From an uncultured Prevotella sp. (GTDB lineage: Bacteria > Bacteroidota > Bacteroidia > Bacteroidales > Bacteroidaceae), in NCBI GenBank assembly GCA_927910885.1, contig CAKMOD010000068.1, forward strand, positions 1-16,922: a stretch of DNA of 16,922 nucleotides, given 5' to 3'. The position numbers were made by a program, and so were the translations under genes. The notes under the pieces are model-generated. The model saw only the letters and a list, made by a program, of their open reading frames with translations, ran no database searches and was not told the origin of the DNA. Within the stretch, counting starts at the first letter, position 1. Each line of letters begins with the position of its first letter. Shown piece by piece: positions 1-7,217 of the stretch.

Positions 1-2
1 AT

Positions 3-62
3 GGATTGAATGAAGCTAACAAGAAGAAGTTTATAGATGGATTCATAAATAAAAAAAAGTAG
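3..62 (+). CDS. C-terminal tail of an upstream gene (partial)
   Basis: One frame is open from the window edge to a TAG at 60-62 and encodes a Lys-rich tail (GLNEANKKKFIDGFINKKK). The other two plus-strand frames stop within the first dozen bases. A hairpin follows directly, as expected behind a gene end. Nineteen residues are too few to name a family. This is inferred from the open frame and context only. Confidence 0.35.
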   Translation, partial: GLNEANKKKFIDGFINKKK

Positions 63-79
63 GCTGGAATAACCAGCCT
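61..79. terminator. Hairpin with 7-bp perfect stem (AGGCTGG/CCAGCCT)
   Basis: Stem AGGCTGG (61-67), loop AATAA, stem CCAGCCT (73-79). On the minus strand it is followed by a T run (complement of the A run at 51-58). On the plus strand it overlaps the stop codon of the upstream gene and has no T tract. It is probably a bidirectional or minus-strand terminator. Confidence 0.45.
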
Positions 80-135
80 ACCAAATGTCCATTACTAAAA
101 CCCGAGAGGTTTTCAGCCTACCAAATGTCCATTAC
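74..135. repeat. 22-bp direct repeat flanking a small hairpin
   Basis: The 22-base string beginning CAGCCTACCAAATGTCC and ending ATTAC occurs at 74-95 and again, perfectly, at 114-135. The 18 bases between them form a hairpin (AAAACC 97-102, loop CGAGA, GGTTTT 108-113) that looks like a terminator stem. The second copy supplies the ATG (125) from which the truncated DUF1016 frame opens, so it marks a rearrangement junction. Confidence 0.7.
97..113 (+). terminator. Small hairpin AAAACC-CGAGA-GGTTTT
   Basis: A 6-bp stem with a 5-nt loop whose 3' arm ends in TTTT, lying between the two 22-bp direct repeats. It could terminate the gene ending at 62. The stem is short and weak, so the terminator call is tentative. 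Confidence 0.35.
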
Positions 136-1050
136 GCCTAAATCAATGATAGAAACCTATTGGAACATAGGGAAACGTATTGTTGAAGAAGAACAAAGTG
201 GTAAAGAACGTGCTGAATATGGTGAAGAGATTATCAACAATCTCTCAACACAGTTGACCCATGCCTATGGTAAAGGCTTTAGTTCAAGGTACCTTCGTTC
301 CTTTCGTAGGTTTTATCTTCTTATTGATGACTATGAGATTTGGAATCGCGATTTCCAAATCTCACTTGGACACATATTTTCAAGGTTCTACGCATAGACG
401 ACGAGACTGCTATGCGATGGTATCTTGAAGCAGCATCAAAGGAAATGTGGAGCGTCCGAACACTTGACAGAAACATCTCAACACAGTACTATGAACGTCA
501 TTATGTTCAACCAAAACCACAAAACAAAGCCCAAAAACCTAACAAATTTGAACTTCTAAAAAGTCCTATTGTTGCAGAGTTTCTCGGTTTCAAACAAGAT
601 AGCACCTACTCTGAAACTGACCTTGAGACAGCAATTATCAGCCATCTACAAGACTTTATGATGGAGTTAGGACGAGGGTTTGCCTTTATGGGGAGACAAC
701 AACTGGTCAGGACCGACACACAAGATTATCATATTGATTTAGTATTCTATAATGTCATTCTGAAATGCTACGTGCTTATTGACCTAAAATTAGGAACGAT
801 CACACATCAGGACGTTGGACAAATGGATATGTATGTACGTATGTATGATGAATTAAAACGTACGGAAGGCGATAATCCAACCATCGGTATTGTCTTATGC
901 TCAGAAACAAGTAAAGACATCGCACGCTACTCTATCTTAAAAGGTAACGAACAGTTGTTTGCTGCAAAATACAAGACTTTCTTACCAACAGACGAACAGT
1001 TGCGAAAAGAGATTGAACGACAGAAGCAAATCTTCCTATTACAAAAATAA
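125..1050 (+). pseudogene. DUF1016/YhcG-type PDDEXK nuclease, 5'-truncated and frameshifted
   Basis: Two overlapping frames (125-397 and 340-1050) make up one protein of about 308 residues. The first carries the DUF1016 N-terminal signature (TYWNIGKRIVEEEQ, GKERAEYGEE, KGFSSRYLRSFRRFY). The second continues with RFPNLTW, the family core WSVRTLDRNISTQYY, and a PDDEXK-type nuclease motif: YHIDLVFYN, then VLIDLK, with GQMDMY after it, so the active site reads D...DxK rather than the more common D...ExK. The frames join if one T is added at the TGGAATCGCG stretch (about 346). The usual N-terminal lead-in before TYWNIG is missing, and the ATG at 125 lies inside a duplicated 22-bp segment, so the 5' end was lost by rearrangement. 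Family members include YhcG-like proteins, thought to be nucleases linked to mobile elements or restriction loci. The family call is strong; function in this strain is doubtful. Confidence 0.85.
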
Positions 1051-1061
1051 TAAAGGAACCT

Positions 1062-1097
1062 CTTCTCCACTCTCTCTAAAAGGAAAGAATGGAGAAG
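1062..1097 (+). terminator. Hairpin behind the DUF1016 pseudogene
   Basis: Stem CTTCTCCA (1062-1069) and TGGAGAAG (1090-1097) with a 20-nt A-rich loop, starting 11 nt after the stop codon at 1050. A short AT-rich tail follows. It is a plausible but loose intrinsic terminator. Confidence 0.4.
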
Positions 1098-1164
1098 ATA
1101 TTTGTCTAAAATGTAATAACTTTTCCACTCCTCGTTTTTATTCAAGCATCTTCTACATTCGAAT

Positions 1165-1247
1165 TAACGCCCTTTTGGCTTGCAAAAGATGCCCTTTTGA
1201 AGTGTTACTAACGCCCTTTAAGAAGCCAATTAAGCACCTTTTTTTTT
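1165..1247. repeat. Four-unit intergenic array with exact 22-bp period
   Basis: The motif GCCCTTTT recurs with its T run starting at 1173, 1195, 1217 and 1239, exactly 22 bp apart. The fourth unit is degenerate (GCACC before a long T run). Spacer sequences differ (GGCTTGCAAAAGAT, GAAGTGTTACTAAC, AAGAAGCCAATTAA), so only the phase and the core are conserved. It does not encode protein. It resembles intergenic elements I associate with oral Prevotella genomes; that association is from memory. Confidence 0.6.
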
Positions 1248-1412
1248 ACGAGTTTGCAATCAACTGATAATCTGAAGGTTAGAAAGAGGGGAACTAAAGC
1301 CTTATTTTACAGTATCAATAGAAGTTAAAGTCTCATTTGTGTAAAACATTTTCAAATATCAAAATAGTATTTATCAAACTATAAAAGCATTATCTACCTA
1401 CTTAAAAATAAA

Positions 1413-1450
1413 AACAGACTGCCGTGTCTTAAAGACAAAAGCAGTCTGTT
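1413..1450 (-). terminator. cysK terminator
   Basis: A perfect 10-bp stem (AACAGACTGC 1413-1422 with GCAGTCTGTT 1441-1450) encloses a smaller stem TGTC/GACA with loop TTAAA. On the minus strand it is followed by a T-rich tract (complement of 1400-1412). It lies about 30 nt past the cysK stop, a strong intrinsic terminator. Confidence 0.9.
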
Positions 1451-1478
1451 GGGAAAGTATTTTAGAATTTGAAAACTA

Positions 1479-2426
1479 TTAAAGAGGATACTCGTCAAAG
1501 GCGTAAAGCACTGTTGAGAGATAACGCTCACCTGTATCTGGCAGCAAGGTTACGATAGTCTTACCAGCATTCTCTGGACGCTTAGCAATCTCAGTAGCTG
1601 CAAAGGCTGCTGCACCAGATGAGATACCAACCAACAAACCTTCTTGTTGTGCCAACTGACGACCAGCAAGGATAGCCTGATCATTCTCTACTTGGAATAT
1701 CTCATCAACATACTTATTATTATATGTATTTGGTACGAAGCCTGCACCAATTCCCTGAATCTTATGTGGGCCACTCTCTCCACCACTCAAAACTGGAGAT
1801 GAAGTTGGCTCAACAGCAATAATCTTCACATCAGGATTCTGCTCCTTAAGGTAGCGACCGATACCACTCACTGTACCGCCAGTACCTACACCAGCTACAA
1901 ACACATCAACCTTACCATCTGTATCGCGCCAAATCTCAGGACCCGTAGTAAGATAGTGGCGTTCTGGATTAGCCTGATTCTCGAACTGCTGAAGGATAAT
2001 ACTACCTGGAATAGAATCTCTCAACTCCTCAGCAGCCTTGATAGCACCCTTCATACCATCCTTTCCACTTGTCAACTTCACGGTAGCACCGTAAGCCTTT
2101 ACAAGGTTGCGACGTTCCACACTCATGGTCTCTGGCATGGTCAGAATAAGTTTATACCCCTTCACAGCTGATACCAAAGCCAAGCCAACGCCTGTGTTTC
2201 CACTGGTTGGTTCGATGATAGTTGCTCCTGGCTTTAAGACTCCCTTAGCTTCAGCATCCTCTATCATAGCCAATGCTATACGATCCTTCACACTACCACC
2301 AGGATTGAAATACTCTACCTTTGCAAGAACAGGAGTTTTGAGTCCTCTTTCTGCAGAGAATTTATTAAGTGCTAACAGTGGTGTATTACCGATAAGCTCT
2401 GTGAGTTTGTTTACTATCTTTGCCAT
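1479..2426 (-). CDS. cysK: Cysteine synthase A (O-acetylserine sulfhydrylase)
   Basis: A PLP enzyme that makes L-cysteine from O-acetyl-L-serine and sulfide in the cytoplasm, the last step of sulfur assimilation. The 315-residue product is the usual length and complete. Visible motifs: GGSVKDR with the Schiff-base Lys at residue 47, the substrate loop TSGNTG (74-79), the PLP-phosphate loop GTGGT (181-185), GISSG (267-271) and PDTGERY (296-302). It is a single-gene unit: a TACCTTTG promoter box lies 40 nt upstream of the ATG and a strong terminator follows the stop. It is divergent from the ATPase/DUF4435 operon, with a palindrome (2520-2537) in the shared intergenic region. The related enzyme cystathionine beta-synthase is much less likely, since there is no extra C-terminal domain. 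The frame is intact, unlike several neighbours. Confidence 0.97.
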   Translation of the reverse strand: MAKIVNKLTELIGNTPLLALNKFSAERGLKTPVLAKVEYFNPGGSVKDRIALAMIEDAEAKGVLKPGATIIEPTSGNTGVGLALVSAVKGYKLILTMPETMSVERRNLVKAYGATVKLTSGKDGMKGAIKAAEELRDSIPGSIILQQFENQANPERHYLTTGPEIWRDTDGKVDVFVAGVGTGGTVSGIGRYLKEQNPDVKIIAVEPTSSPVLSGGESGPHKIQGIGAGFVPNTYNNKYVDEIFQVENDQAILAGRQLAQQEGLLVGISSGAAAFAATEIAKRPENAGKTIVTLLPDTGERYLSTVLYAFDEYPL

Positions 2427-2466
2427 ATTCTTTGGGATTTAATTTCTTACTTAATGTTTACGGATG

Positions 2467-2474
2467 CAAAGGTA
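2467..2474 (-). promoter_or_regulatory. Bacteroidota -7 box TACCTTTG upstream of cysK
   Basis: Matches TAnnTTTG on the minus strand, 40 nt before the cysK ATG. I do not see a good TTG -33 element at the usual distance, so only the -7 half is supported. Confidence 0.6.
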
Positions 2475-2519
2475 CGGACATTTACCAATATATGAAATAC
2501 TCTCTTTATGTTATTTAGC

Positions 2520-2537
2520 ATACCACAAACGTGGTAT
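2520..2537. promoter_or_regulatory. 7-bp palindrome ATACCAC-AAAC-GTGGTAT in a divergent promoter region
   Basis: A perfect inverted repeat with a 4-nt spacer, 24 bp upstream of the -33 element of the ATPase operon and about 46 bp upstream of the cysK -7 box. Position and symmetry suit a dimeric repressor or activator site acting on one or both genes. No regulator gene is visible in the window. Confidence 0.4.
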
Positions 2538-2560
2538 TTACATTAAAATAAGGCTTTCTT

Positions 2561-2591
2561 ATTGCCATTCACGCAAAAAACATTATATTTG
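2561..2591 (+). promoter_or_regulatory. Promoter of the ATPase-DUF4435 operon
   Basis: ATTG at 2561-2564 and TATATTTG at 2584-2591 are separated by 19 nt, a close match to the Bacteroidota TTG-N19-TAnnTTTG promoter. Predicted transcription start near 2598 leaves a leader of about 20 nt before the ATG at 2620. This argues against translation starting further upstream. Confidence 0.75.
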
Positions 2592-2619
2592 CATCACGAT
2601 TGTCACTATATCTACGAGT

Positions 2620-3438
2620 ATGCAGAAATACGCAGATTACATAGAAGAGATTGAGATTGACTCGCTTTGGAGCGGGAAGAAACACATTCGCTGGACACTG
2701 GACCGTCAGGTGAATATCCTAAGTGGTATTAATGGTGTCGGGAAGAGTACCATACTTAATAAGGTGGTACGCAGTCTGTCGCAAGGTGGTGAGTTTCCCA
2801 GCCATTCACTGAAGGGTGTCCGACTAAAGGTAAGTCCTGACGATGCACGATGGATACGTTATGACATTATCCGCTCGTTTGACCGTCCACTGATGAACTC
2901 GGATAGTATTAGCAAGATTAACGTCGATCTTGTTACAGAACTTGATTGGCAGCTTTTCCAACTTCAACGTAAGTACCTTGACTATCAGGTAAACATCGGT
3001 AATCGTATTATCGAGACCTTACAAAGTGGTGAAGCGGATGCTGCCGAGAAGGCGCAGCAGATTTCTCAACCTAAGAAACGCTTTCAAGATATATTGGACG
3101 ACCTCTTTACCGAAACTGGTAAGAAGATTATCCGCTCGGAGAACGAGATAAAATTCTCTTCATTAGGTGAAGTCCTCGCTCCCTATCAGCTCTCAAGTGG
3201 CGAGAAGCAGATTTTGGTTATCCTGCTGACTGTATTGGTAGAAGACAATGAACATTACGTTCTCTTTATGGACGAGCCGGAAGTGAGTCTACATATAGAG
3301 TGGCAGAAACGCTTAATCGACCTCATCTTAGAACTGAATCCGAACGTTCAGATTATCCTCACAACCCACAGTCCAGCTGTCATCATGAACGGATGGATTG
3401 ACCGTGTGACAGAGGTTACGGACATAACCGACAACTGA
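2620..3438 (+). CDS. ABC/AAA-type ATPase, AriA-like (AAA_15/AAA_21 class)
   Basis: A 272-residue soluble ATPase of the SMC/Rad50/OLD-like ABC class. Motifs in order: Walker A GINGVGKST (36-44), a charged helical middle section (about 100-180), ABC signature LSSGEKQ (191-197), Walker B VLFMDEPE (214-221) and H-loop TTHSP (248-252). All catalytic positions are present. The ATG at 2620 is chosen because the promoter -7 box ends at 2591; the open frame upstream reads through promoter DNA. A DUF4435 gene follows after 19 nt, so the pair forms an operon. In the PARIS phage-defence system the ATPase AriA partners with the DUF4435 TOPRIM nuclease AriB; gene order and domains match that scheme. From memory, the characterised E. 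coli AriA is clearly larger, so this may be a compact relative or a system with another job. ATPase class is certain; a defence role is inference. Confidence 0.85.
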   Translation: MQKYADYIEEIEIDSLWSGKKHIRWTLDRQVNILSGINGVGKSTILNKVVRSLSQGGEFPSHSLKGVRLKVSPDDARWIRYDIIRSFDRPLMNSDSISKINVDLVTELDWQLFQLQRKYLDYQVNIGNRIIETLQSGEADAAEKAQQISQPKKRFQDILDDLFTETGKKIIRSENEIKFSSLGEVLAPYQLSSGEKQILVILLTVLVEDNEHYVLFMDEPEVSLHIEWQKRLIDLILELNPNVQIILTTHSPAVIMNGWIDRVTEVTDITDN

Positions 3439-3446
3439 TTGTCAGA

Positions 3447-3452
3447 AGGAGG
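3447..3452 (+). promoter_or_regulatory. Strong Shine-Dalgarno site AGGAGG
   Basis: AGGAGG ends 5 nt before the ATG at 3458. Most genes in this window, as usual in Bacteroidota, lack such a site. It fixes the start of the DUF4435 gene and suggests strong independent initiation inside the operon. Confidence 0.65.
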
Positions 3453-3457
3453 AAGCG

Positions 3458-4471
3458 ATGAGAAAAAGATTAAGCGACAACCTATCATCGGCTTATATTG
3501 ATGCAGCAAACCGTTTGAACGGTAAGCGGGCACGGAGAAAGATTATCGCATACGTAGAAGCGTATGACGATATCTTCTTTTGGCGCACTGTCTTAAGCGG
3601 ATTTGAGAACGAGGAGCGTTACTTTGAAGTGATGTTGCCATCACGATTAAACCTTACTAAGGGCAAACGATCGGTATTGATGAACCTTGTTTCGCAGAAT
3701 ATTGGTGAGAACATGATTGCTTGTGTGGATGCTGATTATGACTATCTGCTACAAGGAACTACCCCACTATCCGATGAAGTAATCAACAACCCATACGTTT
3801 TTCATACGTATGTTTATGCTATTGAAAACCTACAATGTTACGCACCGAGCCTACATGATGTGACAGTAGCAGTAACGCTCAACGACCATTCTATCTTTAA
3901 TTTCGAAGAGTTCCTTAAGCTGTACAGTGAGAGTATACATCCCCTCTTTGTCTGGAGTATCTGGCATTATCGCCAAGGTATTCATCGACGTTTTACCATC
4001 TCCGACTTTAATCGAGTTGTGGAGATTGGTAATTTCTCTCTACAAGGGGCAACTGAAAGTATTCAACGGCTACGCCATAAGGTGCAGATGCGTGTACGAC
4101 AACTGCAAAAGGAAAATCCGAACGCAAAGGATAGCTATCTAAAACTAAAAGACGAACTGCGCTCCTTAGGTGTTACACCTTCAACAACCTATCTATATAT
4201 TCAAGGTCATCATCTCTTTGATAATATCATCGTACCAGTCTTGAAACGGGTATGCGACCTTCTTGTGCGTAAACGTGAAGACGAGATTAATCGCAATGCA
4301 GTACACGATACGCAACGTCGCAACGAACTATCAAGTTATGGTCATAGTACGGAAGCGATTATCCCTATGCTCCGTCGCAATGTTGGTTATACGAACGCTG
4401 AACCATTCCTAAGATTGAAAGAAGATATTTATACATTCTTGAATCCACCGACACAACAACCAACAGACTAA
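3458..4471 (+). CDS. DUF4435 protein with TOPRIM-like acidic motifs, AriB-like
   Basis: A 337-residue soluble protein. Near the N terminus VEAYDDIFFW (33-42) supplies a conserved Glu (E34), and CVDADYDYL (89-97) supplies a DxD pair (D91, D93). A Glu followed by DxD is the metal-binding layout of TOPRIM nucleases. A TKGK stretch (67-70) between them also fits DUF4435 proteins. The rest is helical and basic, with a charged stretch at about 200-240, and ends in a Thr/Gln/Pro tail. It is the second gene of an operon behind an ABC-class ATPase. In PARIS (AriA/AriB) the DUF4435 protein is the toxic nuclease released by the ATPase when it senses phage anti-restriction proteins; AriB cuts tRNA. The family call is firm from motifs and context. 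Whether this pair defends against phage, and its target, are unknown. Confidence 0.83.
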   Translation: MRKRLSDNLSSAYIDAANRLNGKRARRKIIAYVEAYDDIFFWRTVLSGFENEERYFEVMLPSRLNLTKGKRSVLMNLVSQNIGENMIACVDADYDYLLQGTTPLSDEVINNPYVFHTYVYAIENLQCYAPSLHDVTVAVTLNDHSIFNFEEFLKLYSESIHPLFVWSIWHYRQGIHRRFTISDFNRVVEIGNFSLQGATESIQRLRHKVQMRVRQLQKENPNAKDSYLKLKDELRSLGVTPSTTYLYIQGHHLFDNIIVPVLKRVCDLLVRKREDEINRNAVHDTQRRNELSSYGHSTEAIIPMLRRNVGYTNAEPFLRLKEDIYTFLNPPTQQPTD

Positions 4472-4554
4472 GTTTTCTTCATAACATCACCCTACTCCCA
4501 TGCTTGTATCTATACTTTCTTTACTAAGTGGGGCGTTATCTGCTGTAGTTTTAT

Positions 4555-4562
4555 TATCTTTG
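4555..4562 (+). promoter_or_regulatory. -7 box TATCTTTG upstream of the fucosidase
   Basis: Matches TAnnTTTG, with predicted transcription start about 24 nt before the ATG at 4593. No clear TTG is seen at -33. It separates the fucosidase from the DUF4435 operon that ends 84 bases earlier. Confidence 0.55.
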
Positions 4563-4592
4563 TACTCAAAATCTAAACAACAAAATTCTTAC

Positions 4593-5893
4593 ATGAAGAA
4601 GACTCTACTTTTAATCGCAACACTGCTGACGAGTTACGTCGGTATGGCACAAGAGACTTACCAACAACGGCAGAGAATCTTAAAGCACGCGAACAGTTCC
4701 AAGACGATAAGTTCGGTATCTTCCTGCATTGGGGACTCTACTCAATGATGGGTACTACCGAATGGATTATGACCAACAGGGATATCAACTATAAGGAATA
4801 TCCTAAGTTGGCAAAGACGTTCTATCCTTCTGAGTTCGATGCAGATGCTTGGATTAAAGCTATCAAGGCTGCTGGTGCAAAGTATATCACCATTACGACA
4901 CGTCACCACGATGGTTTCTCGCTCTACAAGACTGCTACCAGTACTTATAACTCGGTTGATGGTTCACCTTTCAAACGTGATATTATCAAAGAATTGGCTG
5001 ATGCCTGCAAACGACATGACATAAAGTTGCACCTTTACTATTCTCACCTTGACTGGGGACGCGAAGACTATCCAGTGGGAAGAACAGGAACTGGCACTGG
5101 TAGACCAAAAGAGAAGGCTAACTGGGCAAGCTACTATAAGTTTATGAACACACAGCTGACAGAATTGCTCACCAACTATGGAAAGGTGGGTGCAATCTGG
5201 TTTGATGGTTGGTGGGATCATGACAGTGATGCAAAACCATTCGACTGGCAGTTGGAGGAACAGTATGCTTTGATTCATAAGTTACAACCACAGTGCCTCG
5301 TCGCTAACAACCACCATCATACTCCTTTCCCTGGCGAGGATATCCAAATCTTCGAACGTGACTTACCAGGTGAGAACAAGGCTGGTCTGTCTGGACAGAG
5401 CATCGGTCGCCTACCTTTAGAATCATGCCAGACTATCAATGAGCATTGGGGTTATAACATCACTGACACCCTCTACAAGTCACCAAAGGAACTGATTCAG
5501 ATGCTTGTTCGTGCTGCTGGAAAGAATGCTAACCTCCTACTCAACATCGGTCCAGAGCCAGGTGGTGCCCTTCCCGAACTTGCCCTCAACCGCCTTCAGG
5601 CTATCGGTGAATGGCTGAACCAATATGGTGAAACCATCTACGGCACTCGTGGCGGCATCGTTGGGCCACATGAATGGGGAGTAAGTACACAACGTGGTAA
5701 CAAACTCTACATCCACATCCTAAACTGTATGGACTCCAGCCTCTTCATCCCTACTGGCAACCACAAAATCAAGTCTGCCACCGTCTTTGGCACCAACAAG
5801 CGTGTCAACTTCACAAAGACTGGCAACGGCATCACCCTCAACTTCGATACCGTCCCCACAGATATTGATTATATCGTTGAGTTGACGTTGTAA
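4593..5893 (+). pseudogene. Secreted alpha-L-fucosidase, GH29 (single frameshift near the N terminus)
   Basis: A glycoside hydrolase that removes L-fucose from glycans, exported to the periplasm. The signal peptide MKKTLLLIATLLTSYVGMAQ starts at 4593. The frame breaks at about 4658 (GAGACTTACC): adding one T to the TT run gives ETLPTTAENLKAREQF followed by KFGIFLHWGLYS. The repaired protein has about 433 residues, normal for the family. GH29 landmarks: HWG, TTRHHDGF, HLYYSHLDW, and the nucleophile Asp in IWFDGWW (codon 5204-5206, about residue 205). The reading continues intact to the stop, so apart from one base the gene looks functional; a sequencing error is likely, recent inactivation possible. 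Translation from the in-frame ATG at 4745 would lack the signal peptide and HWG. Its 3' end is repeated at 6820-7005, beyond the dinD gene. Confidence 0.88.
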
Positions 5894-5916
5894 AAGGTAG
5901 ATGAACTGTATAAATA

Positions 5917-6761
5917 ATGACTAAACAAATGAAGAAAGAAGATATAAAAGAACTATTCTCACAATTTGAGCATGTGTCATGTAAACTTAATGATGTAGAG
6001 TGTTGGAGTGCAAGAGACCTATACTCGCTCTTAGGTTATACGGAATGGCGTAATTTTATCAAAGTAATCAATAAGGCAAAGGATGCCTGCAATAATGTAA
6101 ACCAAGACATATCCGACCATTTTGTTGACGTCACAAAATGGTTGAATTAGGCTCTGGTGCTGAACGTCAGATAGATGACATTATGCTAACGCGCTATGCT
6201 TGTTATCTCATTGCTCAAAATGGTGATTCTCGAAAACCACAAATAGCATTCGCTCAGACCTATTTTGCATTACAAACACGCAAAGCAGAGCTTATAGAAC
6301 AGAGAATATCCGAAGTAGAAAGAGTTAAGGCACGTATAAAACTACAAGAAACGGAACGTAAACTTTCTGGAGTCCTTTATGAACGTGGCATTAATGAGAA
6401 GAGTTTCGCAATTATTCGTTCTAAAGGTGACCAAGCTCTCTTTCACATGGCAACTGCTATATTAAAAAGAAGGATGGGAATTCCTGATAAACGTCCTTTA
6501 GCAGACTTCCTTCCAACCATTAGCATCAAAGCAAAGGACTTCGCTGCAGAGATGACAAGCGTTAATGTACAAGCAAAAGACCTGCAAAGTGAGAATAGTA
6601 TTAGTCAGGAACATATTGCTAACAATACTGCCGTACGACAAATGCTTGTACAACGAGGAATTGTTCCAGAAAACCTGCCTGCAGCAGAAGATGTAAAAAA
6701 GGTAGAACGCAGATTGAATCGTGAGGACAAAAACGCTATTGAAAACAAGAAAAAGAATTAA
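5917..6761 (+). pseudogene. dinD: DinD-like DNA-damage-inducible protein (frameshift at A4 run)
   Basis: The two frames 5917-6150 and 6138-6761 form one 281-residue protein, the normal DinD length. The N-terminal BRO-like part reads ECWSARDLYSLLGYTEWRNF (actual first residue V), then DHFVDVTK; the second frame continues MVELGSGAERQIDDIMLTRY, ACYLIAQNGDSRKPQIAFAQ and TYFALQTRKAEL. One extra A in the AAAA run at 6135-6138 joins them. In E. coli DinD belongs to the LexA/SOS regulon and is reported to oppose RecA; the role here is unproven. It starts 23 nt after the fucosidase stop with no evident promoter of its own; an alternative ATG lies at 5929. It sits between two copies of the fucosidase 3' end, which suggests insertion. 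A remnant of a second dinD lies at 9130-9439 with a break at the same codon. Confidence 0.85.
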
Positions 6762-6819
6762 GTTAGCCTCTTTCTTGTATAACAAAGAAGATTTCTCACA
6801 CAAACAACAATAGTGACCG

Positions 6820-7005
6820 CTACATTCACATCCTAAACTGTATGGACTCCAGCCTCTTCATACCTACTGGTAACCACAAAATCAAGTCTGCCACCGTCTT
6901 TGACACCAACAAACGTGTCAATTTCTACAAAGACTGGCAACGGCATCACCCTCAACTTCGACACCGTCCCTACTGATATTGATTATATCGTTGAGTTGAC
7001 GTTGT
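6820..7005 (+). repeat. Second copy of the fucosidase 3' end (186 bp)
   Basis: This stretch aligns with 5707-5891 of the fucosidase gene with nine substitutions and one extra T (about 95% identity), ending at the same final codons (GTTGAGTTGACGTTG then stop). Most substitutions are at third codon positions, so the copy diverged while coding; the extra T now breaks its frame. It is a gene remnant, not a working gene. The two copies are direct repeats enclosing dinD. Confidence 0.85.
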
Positions 7006-7042
7006 GATGTGGAAATTTAGAAGCTAACATCTTTAAAAGACA

Positions 7043-7072
7043 ACCCGCAGCAACTATCCTGTTACTGCGGGT
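7043..7072. terminator. Hairpin ACCCGCAG/CTGCGGGT, probable terminator of the minus-strand operon
   Basis: An 8-bp perfect stem (7043-7050 with 7065-7072), extended by CAAC/GTTA pairing with one bulge. On the minus strand it runs into TGTCTTTT, supporting termination of the 7218-8601 operon; on the plus strand it closes the dinD side. The distance of about 150 bases from the 7218 stop is long. Confidence 0.55.
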
Positions 7073-7217
7073 GTGTCGTATGTGTAGCTTTCTTCCTCAA
7101 ATACGCCACACACTGATTATCAACAAATTATATTAGTGTATCTTCAAAACATTCTTCAAATTGAGCAGTATTGATTAAAAAACATCTTAGATATTATCAT
7201 CTTATTTATAACAAAAA

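Larger units (their letters stand above)
1051..1478. other. Intergenic region with no convincing gene
   Basis: This region of about 430 bases between two convergent genes holds the hairpin at 1062-1097, the 22-bp-periodic array at 1165-1247 and the cysK terminator at 1413-1450. The stretch 1250-1400 is AT-rich and shows no gene or clear structure. Short open frames here have no recognisable protein signature. Confidence 0.6.

Noticed and set aside
2464..2619. N-terminal extension of the ATPase from 2464
   Set aside because: It would translate through the TTG-N19-TATATTTG promoter; the Met at 2620 precedes the conserved part and suits the short leader.
4500..4592. Upstream start for the fucosidase
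   Set aside because: The ATG at 4593 gives a textbook signal peptide and lies just after a promoter box; the upstream stretch overlaps that box.
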